Positions 6,901 through 11,120 of a DNA stretch of 11,120 bases are shown here, piece after piece. A program made the position numbers and the translations under genes. The notes under the pieces were generated by a model that did no database searches, was not told the origin of the DNA, and worked only from the letters and a program-made list of their open reading frames with translations. Positions within the stretch are counted from its first letter, which is position 1. Each line of letters begins with the position of its first letter. The stretch lies in NCBI GenBank assembly GCA_016203755.1, contig JACQMD010000079.1, positions 1 to 11,120 on the forward strand. The letters are read 5' to 3'. The stretch is from Candidatus Roizmanbacteria bacterium. GTDB lineage: Bacteria > Patescibacteriota > Microgenomatia > GCA-001788215 > 2-01-FULL-40-14.

Positions 6901-7339
6901 CATGAATTTTACATACTGGGTTCAACCAACTCCTACTCCTTCTCCTGTACTTGGTATTGCATCTATGAATGGTTTTATTCTGGATGAAAAAGGGAGTGTT
7001 GTTGCATATCATCAAACTGAGCAATTGCCACTTATTCAGGCATCCATTCCACCTCTTACCATCGGCGATCGGATCGAAAGTGAAGAATTGCTCGTCACCA
7101 TTGCGGTACTTCGTAAACTTCAGGAGGAGGGCATTGCGGCGGTAGAAGCCCGGATTTATAATGCAACCTATATGGAACTGACGATGGAACACGATGTTCA
7201 TATTCTGTTTAATACAACAAACGATCCTGTCCTGTTATCGTCCTCTTTACAAACCATGCTGTCAGTGTTTACAATAGAAGGTAGGTTTCCGAAAGAAATC
7301 GATTTCCGGTTTAGCAAGCCTGTGATACGATATTACTAA
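6773..7339 (+). CDS. ftsQ: FtsQ/DivIB-like division protein lacking a POTRA domain
   Basis: A 188-residue bitopic membrane protein: short basic N-terminus ('FRRKLR', 10-15), one membrane helix (about 16-35), a proline-rich spacer 'QPTPTPSP' (51-58), then a small extracytoplasmic domain. 'NGFILDEKGSVV' (66-77), 'LPLI' (85-88) and the C-terminal 'FTIEGRFPKEIDFRFSKPV' (166-184) resemble the FtsQ/DivIB beta-domain, which contacts the FtsL/FtsB division subcomplex. No room exists between helix and beta-domain for the roughly 70-residue POTRA domain seen in typical FtsQ. Its place between murG and ftsA is the classical ftsQ position. The start at 6773 keeps the basic anchor but overlaps murG by 128 bp; an alternative ATG at 6827 would begin at the helix itself. 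Neither has a Shine-Dalgarno site. Identity rests on topology, context and C-terminal pattern. Confidence 0.7.
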   Translation: MNIGLKHIAFRRKLRVIGMLLPLLLVLSGVTLLIVKEKDTIIDMNFTYWVQPTPTPSPVLGIASMNGFILDEKGSVVAYHQTEQLPLIQASIPPLTIGDRIESEELLVTIAVLRKLQEEGIAAVEARIYNATYMELTMEHDVHILFNTTNDPVLLSSSLQTMLSVFTIEGRFPKEIDFRFSKPVIRYY

Positions 7340-7340
7340 T

Positions 7341-8651
7341 ATGGCGCGAAAACGAATCGTTGCAGGGATTGATATAGGCACTAATAAAACTGCTACGGTG
7401 ATCACCTCTATTGATGAAGATGGTAATCTCTCGGTAATGGGTGTTGCCAAAGCACAAAGCAAAGGTATCCGAAAGGGACAAATTGTTGATATTGAAGAAG
7501 CAACCACCGCCGTTGTTGAAAGTCTCGAGGCGGCAGAGCGCATGGCAGGATACCAGGTCAATAGTGCCTTCATTTCTGTGGGAGGAACCCATATTGCTTC
7601 ACAGAATTCACATGGAGTAGTGGCGGTTGCTGAACCACAAAAAGAAATTACTGAACAGGACGTTATTCGCGTCATAGAAGCGGCAAAGGCTGTGTCACTT
7701 GCATCGGCGCGAAGAATTATTCATGTGCTACCGCGTTTCTTTACCGTTGATTCACAGGAGGGAATAAAAGATCCGGTAGGAATGAGCGGTATACGCTTGG
7801 AGGTAAATACTCATCTCGTGACCGGGGGTGTCACATCTTTGAAAAATCTCGAGAAATGCGTTTCGCAGGTGGGGATCGATCCACTCGGATTTGTATTTTC
7901 CGGGCTTGCTTCTGCTGAAAGCGTACTGACGGAAACCGAAAAAGAATTAGGGGTAGTACTGTTAGATATTGGAGCAGGTACCACCGATATTGCTATTTAT
8001 GTGGAAGGGGCACTTTCATATTCATCGGTCTTGCCAGTCGGAGCGCGCAATGTGACCAACGATCTTGCAATTGGACTGCGGATTTCGCTTGAAAGCGCGG
8101 AACAGATTAAGAAATTCTTAAGCCGGGAGCGACGAAAAGTTACGCATCCTGATGAAAAGAATGAAAAACAGGAAAAGAAGGCAAAAACTGATAATAATGA
8201 TGATGAAATAGATGTTTCATCGCTACATCTTCCTGAGGATGTTCGATCAGTTTCGCAAAAAACATTGAGCGATGGAATTATTAAGCCCCGACTCAATGAG
8301 CTATTCCTGCTTGTTGCAAACGAGATTAAAAAAAGCGGTTTCGGTGGAATGGTGCCATCAGGAGTTGTCATTACCGGTGGAGGAGCCAATACAGTGGGGG
8401 TTCGGGATGCGGCACGAAGAAGTATTGCACTTCCGTTTCGAATTGGCGCCCCATTTGGGATTAAGGGAGTGACCGATGAAGTAGTCTCTCCTGCATTTGC
8501 AACTTCTGTTGGTCTTGCAAAGTACGGAATGAAAATTGAGGTTGAACCAGCGGGTTTTTCACTCATCAAGTTACCATCGTTTGTCCCCTCTATTCCGCTC
8601 AAAGGTACAGCTGGGCGACTCATTGATCTTGTGAAGTCATTTTTACCGTGA
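7341..8651 (+). CDS. ftsA: FtsA, actin-like membrane anchor of the Z ring
   Basis: A 436-residue cytoplasmic actin-fold ATPase that tethers FtsZ to the membrane and recruits later division proteins. Nucleotide-binding motifs are 'AGIDIGTNKT' (8-17, phosphate 1), 'LLDIGAGTTDIAIY' (207-220, phosphate 2) and 'VVITGGGANTVGV' (342-354, adenosine). 'RIIHVLPRFFTVD' (125-137) and 'GMSGIRLEVNTHLV' (147-160) lie in the FtsA-specific 1C region. Residues about 262-292 form a highly charged, probably disordered insert rich in Lys, Glu and Asp. The last 16 residues, ending 'GRLIDLVKSFLP', look like the amphipathic membrane-targeting helix. The start is one base after the ftsQ-like stop, with no Shine-Dalgarno site, so translational coupling is likely. 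The TGA stop overlaps a TGATATAAT promoter-like element. Confidence 0.94.
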   Translation: MARKRIVAGIDIGTNKTATVITSIDEDGNLSVMGVAKAQSKGIRKGQIVDIEEATTAVVESLEAAERMAGYQVNSAFISVGGTHIASQNSHGVVAVAEPQKEITEQDVIRVIEAAKAVSLASARRIIHVLPRFFTVDSQEGIKDPVGMSGIRLEVNTHLVTGGVTSLKNLEKCVSQVGIDPLGFVFSGLASAESVLTETEKELGVVLLDIGAGTTDIAIYVEGALSYSSVLPVGARNVTNDLAIGLRISLESAEQIKKFLSRERRKVTHPDEKNEKQEKKAKTDNNDDEIDVSSLHLPEDVRSVSQKTLSDGIIKPRLNELFLLVANEIKKSGFGGMVPSGVVITGGGANTVGVRDAARRSIALPFRIGAPFGIKGVTDEVVSPAFATSVGLAKYGMKIEVEPAGFSLIKLPSFVPSIPLKGTAGRLIDLVKSFLP

Positions 8652-8657
8652 TATAAT
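8630..8657 (+). promoter_or_regulatory. Candidate distal promoter of ftsZ overlapping the ftsA stop
   Basis: The same nine bases seen at dgkA, TGATATAAT, occur at 8649-8657 as an extended -10. TTGTGA at 8630-8635 is a 4-of-6 match to the -35 consensus with a 16-bp spacer. Transcription would begin near 8664, giving a leader of about 108 bases. A weak AT-rich dyad (AAAAA 8694-8698, GTAA 8703-8706, TTAC 8711-8714, TTTTT after it) lies in that leader. Confidence 0.5.
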
Positions 8658-8735
8658 CTTCTCGGTTTTTCCTGTTAGTCAATACTGTTTCTGAAAAAGC
8701 TCGTAAGTAGTTTACTTTTTGTCGTCGTTTTGATA

Positions 8736-8759
8736 GTATGAGCACGTATCACGTAGCTA
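8736..8759 (+). repeat. Short GTATNNN heptamer cluster upstream of ftsZ
   Basis: GTATGAG (8736-8742), three intervening bases, then GTATCAC (8746-8752) and the degenerate GTAGCTA (8753-8759). The units resemble the five-unit GTATNNN tandem at 9925-9959 on the other side of ftsZ. The last unit runs into the -10-like TATTAT of ftsZ. Confidence 0.45.
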
Positions 8760-8771
8760 TTATTACTGACC
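8758..8771 (+). promoter_or_regulatory. Proximal -10-like element joined to the ftsZ start codon
   Basis: TATTAT at 8758-8763 ends 9 bases before the ftsZ ATG. Over 17 bases, including the ATG, it matches the dgkA element (1864-1880) at 15 positions, with consensus TATWATTACTGMCCATG. This suggests a leaderless ftsZ transcript. A TTGATA at 8730-8735 resembles a -35 but its 22-bp spacing is too long, so core promoter support is moderate. Confidence 0.45.
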
Positions 8772-9920
8772 ATGTTAATTAAACCTGATATTGCACGATT
8801 TGCGCGGATTAAAGTACTGGGAGTTGGCGGAGGCGGATCCAACGCAGTTAACTCTATGGTGAAAAGCAGTCAGATTAAGGGCGTTGATTTTATTACCGTC
8901 AATTGCGACGCGCAGGCACTTCTCAATTCTCAAGTTCCTCATAAAATCCAGATTGGTGAAGCAGTAACGCGGGGACTGGGTGCAGGAGGAAATCCTGATA
9001 TTGGGAGAGACTCAGCCGAGGAATCGCGGGAAAAAATAAAAGAGCAGCTGCTTGATACCGATATGGTATTTATTACTGCCGGTATGGGTGGAGGAACAGG
9101 AAGCGGTGCAGCGCCGGTGATTGCTGAAATTGCAAAAGAGCTGTGAGCACTCACCGTTGCAGTGGTTACCAAGCCGTTCCAGTTTGAAGGAACACGGCGC
9201 ATGGTGGTGGCTGAGGAATCAATCCAGACACTCAAAGAAAAAGTCGATACGCTTATCGTGATTCCCAATCAGCGTCTGCTTGAGACCGTTGATAAGAAAA
9301 TGACGCTTCTTGAGGCGTTTAAAGTAGCTGATTCGGTACTTGAACAGGGAGTTGCTGGCATATCAGACCTTATCACAACCCCGGGACTTATTAACGTGGA
9401 TTTTGCGGATGTAAAGGCCATCATGCAAAATGCAGGATCGGCGCTTATGGGGATCGGTACGGGAGTTGGAGAAAATCGTGCAACCACCGCCGCTCGTACG
9501 GCAGTATCATCACCACTTCTTGAGATATCAATTGACGGAGCAAAAGGAGTGCTGTTCAACATCGTCGGTGGTGCCGACCTGACGATGGATGAAGTTGATC
9601 AGGCCGCCAAAATTATTTCTGAGCATGTGGATGCGGATGCCAACATCATATTTGGAACAACGATTGAAGCATCAATGGTAGACCAGATTAAAGTGGTTGT
9701 GATTGCAACCGGTTTTGATGAGACCAAACAAAAACTGCTTCAGATGACCACTCCACCTCCACGACCCCTAATAACACGGCAGAGATATACCCCTCCACCT
9801 CAACAGGATGATCAACAGGGAGGCAGTATGTTTCCTCCTTCCGGCCAATCATCCAATGGCGATGTGCCTGCGGAGGAAGATCCATGGGACGTACCGGCGT
9901 TTCTGCGGCAGAAAAGCTGA
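8772..9920 (+). CDS. ftsZ: FtsZ, tubulin-like division GTPase, interrupted by one in-frame TGA
   Basis: The full reading frame has 382 codons before TAA (E. coli FtsZ is 383 residues). It carries every expected part: the N-terminal 'VLGVGGGGSNAVN' nucleotide loop (15-27), the tubulin signature 'GGGTGSGAAP' (106-115), 'TVAVVTKPFQFEG' (128-140), the T7 loop 'NVDFAD' (208-213), a Pro/Gln-rich linker (about 325-367), and the C-terminal peptide 'DPWDVPAFLRQKS' (370-382) that binds FtsA. The single defect is TGA at codon 125 (9144-9146), between 'AKEL' and 'ALTVAVVTKPF', where FtsZ proteins have Gly. A GTG at codon 131 (9162) could restart translation but lacks a Shine-Dalgarno site. Read literally, the gene is split into 124- and 252-residue pieces, breaking the GTPase domain. 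Since ftsZ is normally essential and both halves are well conserved, a base error, strain variation, recent mutation or UGA decoding are all possible. Confidence 0.93.
9144..9146 (+). other. In-frame TGA in ftsZ at a conserved glycine position
   Basis: The local reading is GAG CTG TGA GCA CTC. One base change from GGA, a common glycine codon in these genes, would restore the family sequence. Frame is kept on both sides, so this is a substitution rather than a frameshift. No selenocysteine-type context or obvious downstream stem-loop was seen. Confidence 0.9.
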
Positions 9921-9924
9921 ATTT

Positions 9925-9959
9925 GTATAAAGTATAACGTATTACGTATGAAGTATGAA
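9925..9959 (+). repeat. Five tandem GTATNNN heptamers after ftsZ
   Basis: Five directly adjoining 7-nt units begin with GTAT, followed by AAA, AAC, TAC, GAA and GAA. They start 5 bp after the ftsZ TAA and fill much of the spacer before the NUDIX-like gene. No spacer sequences separate the units, so this is a short tandem repeat and not a CRISPR. Confidence 0.8.
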
Positions 9960-9972
9960 GAACATTTGTTAA

Positions 9973-9993
9973 ATACATAATACATGATACATA
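9973..9993 (+). repeat. Three tandem ATACATN heptamers spanning the NUDIX start codon
   Basis: ATACATA, ATACATG and ATACATA adjoin exactly. ATAC is the reverse complement of the GTAT core of the preceding repeat, so the two clusters face each other across 13 bp and could pair imperfectly. The proposed ATG of the next gene (9984-9986) is formed by the end of the second unit. Confidence 0.65.
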
Positions 9994-10529
9994 ACTTAAC
10001 ACTTCACTATTTCAAAAAAACTATTTATATCCCGACAGTTACTAAAACAGGAAAAATTACCGGTTCTATTGAGCGGTGGGAAGCACATAAGAAAGGGATA
10101 CTCCACAAAGCATTCTCTATCGCGCTGTTTTACGAAGATCAGATATATCTTCAGGTGCGCAAGCACCCGGTGTTTGACGGAATTGTTGATGTTACTGCAT
10201 CGAGTCATCCGGAGATGAAGGAGGGAACAATGGAGGATGAAAATGACGCCGTGATACGTTGTCTCAAGCGCGAATGGCGGAGGAGCGTTGCTAAAAGTCA
10301 GTTACATGACATCGGCTCTGTGTATTATCGCTCAAAAGATCCCAAAAGTGAGTATATAGAACATGAATATTGTACGTTTTATTCTGCAGAGATTGAACAT
10401 GAAATAAAACCAGACCTTGCATTCGCGTATGGATTTATTCAAGTTGATAATGAGTATCTGAAGAAAAATCCCTCCTCATTCAACCTCGCCGCGTGGGTAA
10501 AGACGGCGTTGAGAGAAAAACTTCTTTAA
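9984..10529 (+). CDS. NUDIX protein resembling type 1 isopentenyl-diphosphate isomerase
   Basis: A 181-residue protein with the arrangement of type 1 IPP isomerase, a NUDIX-fold enzyme that interconverts isopentenyl and dimethylallyl diphosphate. 'EAHKKGILHKAFSIALF' (33-49) carries His35 and His41, 'VTASSHPEM' (70-78) carries His75, and 'YIEHEYC' (124-130) carries Glu126 and Glu128. These correspond to the five metal ligands of the E. coli enzyme. The catalytic cysteine, two residues before the third His (Cys67 in E. coli), is Ser73 here. The NUDIX box is degenerate ('ENDAVIRCLKREW', 86-98), as in isomerases. The C-terminal 'NEYLKKNPSSFNLAAWVKTAL' matches the family's ending. The start is uncertain: homology seems to begin near 'IYIPTVTKTGK' (14-24), and the first dozen residues come from repeat-rich DNA. 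It may be a related NUDIX hydrolase rather than a true isomerase. Confidence 0.72.
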   Translation: MIHNLTLHYFKKTIYIPTVTKTGKITGSIERWEAHKKGILHKAFSIALFYEDQIYLQVRKHPVFDGIVDVTASSHPEMKEGTMEDENDAVIRCLKREWRRSVAKSQLHDIGSVYYRSKDPKSEYIEHEYCTFYSAEIEHEIKPDLAFAYGFIQVDNEYLKKNPSSFNLAAWVKTALREKLL

Positions 10530-10570
10530 TCGATTTACTAATCTTCATGTTCTAGAAAGGTAACCTGCGT

Positions 10571-10583
10571 GTGAAACTTTCAC
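10571..10583 (+). promoter_or_regulatory. Small perfect dyad upstream of the TrpR-like gene's -35
   Basis: GTGAAA and TTTCAC form 6-bp inverted arms around a single C, 8 bp before the TTGACA box. Its position fits an activator or repressor site. No T-run follows, so it is unlikely to be a terminator for the NUDIX gene. Confidence 0.3.
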
Positions 10584-10591
10584 TTTGGTTA

Positions 10592-10618
10592 TTGACAAGA
10601 AACAAAAGCACTTATTAA
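10592..10618 (+). promoter_or_regulatory. Promoter of the TrpR-like gene
   Basis: TTGACA at 10592-10597 is a perfect -35 box. The best -10 candidate is TATTAA at 10613-10618 (4 of 6, 15-bp spacer), with TTAAAA at 10615 as an alternative at 17 bp. Either one overlaps or adjoins the 22-bp palindrome at 10616-10637. Transcription would begin around 10625, leaving a leader of about 20 bases with no Shine-Dalgarno site. Confidence 0.55.
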
Positions 10619-10637
10619 AATGATTTGAATAATTTTA
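10616..10637 (+). promoter_or_regulatory. Palindromic operator candidate, copy 1
   Basis: Arms TAAAATGATT and AATAATTTTA flank a TG centre; 9 of 10 arm positions are complementary. It covers the -10/start-site region of the TrpR-like gene, 8 bp before its ATG. It differs from copy 2 (11085-11106) at one of 22 positions, and the 18 bases from 10613 to 10630 are identical to 11082-11099. This is the layout expected of an autoregulatory repressor site. Confidence 0.6.
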
Positions 10638-10645
10638 ATTAATCC

Positions 10646-11092
10646 ATGTCGCAAGTATCTAAATATCCAATAAGAGATGAGGTTTACGGACAGCTTGAAG
10701 ATCTATTTGTTGACACTATTTCACGGATGACGAATAAACGTCTTGTGAACAACTTTCTCAATGATTTTCTTACTCCAACAGAAAAAATTGTATTAATGAA
10801 ACGACTAGGAATATATGTGTTACTCGGAAAAGGATATGACTATCGAGTAATTCAAAATATTCTGCGAGTAAGTTTTCCGACGATCTCTTCTGCAAGTAGG
10901 TCGTATAAATACTTACGGAAGGGATGTAAGGTGGTTGTCGATCAACTGGTACAGGGAGAAAAGATTGATCGCTTTATCACTTCTTTACTGGTTAAAGTCA
11001 CTGGCGAATTTTCCAGTTCTGGAAAAGGTTCTGGTGTATGGCGTTACCTTCACAATGAAATAAAAAAGAAAGACACTAAAATATTAAAATGA
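10646..11092 (+). CDS. TrpR/YerC-superfamily helix-turn-helix regulator
   Basis: A 148-residue, probably cytoplasmic DNA-binding protein. Residues about 37-92 follow the Trp-repressor/YerC pattern: 'FLNDFLTPTEKIVLMKRLGIYVLL' is the helical part preceding the DNA-binding region, and 'GYDYRVIQNILRVSFPTISSASR' (63-85) is the helix-turn-helix with its recognition helix near 'FPTISSASRSYKYL'. The C-terminal 55 residues are basic and extend beyond the roughly 100-residue length of TrpR and YerC; no known domain is recognised there. A near-perfect palindrome lies over its promoter and another over its stop codon, suggesting autorepression and control of the next gene, which is outside the window. 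Whether it senses tryptophan cannot be told, and no trp genes are nearby. The ATG at 10646 is the only sensible start. It ends in TGA inside palindrome copy 2. Confidence 0.78.
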   Translation: MSQVSKYPIRDEVYGQLEDLFVDTISRMTNKRLVNNFLNDFLTPTEKIVLMKRLGIYVLLGKGYDYRVIQNILRVSFPTISSASRSYKYLRKGCKVVVDQLVQGEKIDRFITSLLVKVTGEFSSSGKGSGVWRYLHNEIKKKDTKILK

Positions 11093-11106
11093 TTTGAATC
11101 ATTTTA
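11085..11106 (+). promoter_or_regulatory. Palindromic operator candidate, copy 2 (perfect)
   Basis: Arms TAAAATGATT and AATCATTTTA are perfectly complementary around a TG centre. The TGA stop of the TrpR-like gene (11090-11092) lies in the left arm. A -10-like TATACT (11114-11119) follows at the window edge, so this copy may control a promoter for the next gene. The AT-rich arms and lack of a T-run argue against a terminator. Confidence 0.6.
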
Positions 11107-11120
11107 GACTACCTATACTG

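Noticed and set aside
7997..8623. Long open frame on the minus strand opposite ftsA
   Set aside because: It is rich in Ser, Arg and Pro with no recognisable domain and lies wholly opposite a conserved gene; it is a shadow of ftsA codon bias.
8772..9920. Genome-wide UGA=glycine code (code 25) as a full explanation of the ftsZ stop
   Set aside because: Reading through the mraY TGA at 3270 gives an unrelated sequence inside murD, and ftsA, murG and the TrpR-like gene also end naturally at TGA. No other in-frame TGA occurs within a conserved region of the window.
9162..9920. Separate downstream gene starting at GTG 9162
   Set aside because: The piece is the exact in-frame continuation of FtsZ and has no ribosome binding site; it is the second part of the interrupted gene.
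9925..9993. CRISPR-like array after ftsZ
   Set aside because: The units are only 7 bases and adjoin directly with no unique spacers; no cas genes are nearby.
1..11120. Transfer RNA, ribosomal RNA, insertion sequence or defence genes
   Set aside because: No cloverleaf-like sequence, rRNA segment, transposase or defence-type protein was recognised on either strand; the spacers are too short to hold more than small elements.

Overview
The window reads as chromosomal DNA from an uncultured, reduced-genome bacterium. It is most likely a member of the Candidate Phyla Radiation (Patescibacteria), plausibly Microgenomates-like. That assignment is inference from protein style: a short FtsQ with no POTRA domain, MurG with an 'ITGGHLSP' loop, a MurD 'NDTTSTTP' motif, few Shine-Dalgarno sites, and a stripped-down division/cell-wall cluster. 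All confident genes lie on the + strand.

Layout. Positions 1-779 hold the 3' part of a DegT/DnrJ/EryC1-type sugar aminotransferase. Next come a FemAB-family peptidoglycan-bridge aminoacyltransferase (818-1849), a DgkA-type undecaprenol/diacylglycerol kinase (1878-2225), and the compact series mraY - murD - ftsW - murG - ftsQ-like - ftsA (2229-8651). Genes in this series are separated by a few bases or overlap. After a 120-bp gap with promoter-like elements comes ftsZ (8772-9920). A 63-bp heptamer-repeat spacer then precedes an IPP-isomerase-like NUDIX protein (9984-10529), and a promoter/operator region precedes a TrpR-superfamily regulator (10646-11092).

How the genes work together. DgkA can return undecaprenol to the lipid-phosphate pool. 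MraY and MurG build lipid I and lipid II on that carrier, and MurD makes part of the peptide stem. FtsW polymerises septal glycan, FemAB would add a cross-bridge residue, and FtsQ, FtsA and FtsZ organise the septum. The aminotransferase suggests surface-polysaccharide synthesis just upstream. murC, murE, murF, ftsI, mraZ and mraW are not in the window.

Main points of interest. (1) ftsZ is full length and well conserved but carries one in-frame TGA at codon 125, exactly where the family has glycine. TGA is clearly a stop in at least mraY, and murG, ftsA and the TrpR-like gene also end in TGA, so wholesale UGA=Gly recoding does not fit. (2) Heptanucleotide-periodic repeats appear inside two neighbouring genes, in the same reading frame, encoding 'KFLxSNxK' inserts. 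A different heptamer family (GTATNNN) flanks ftsZ. (3) A near-identical 22-bp palindrome lies at the promoter and again over the stop codon of the TrpR-like gene, so it is a candidate operator. (4) dgkA and ftsZ share a near-identical 17-bp block that fuses a -10 box to the start codon, suggesting leaderless transcripts.
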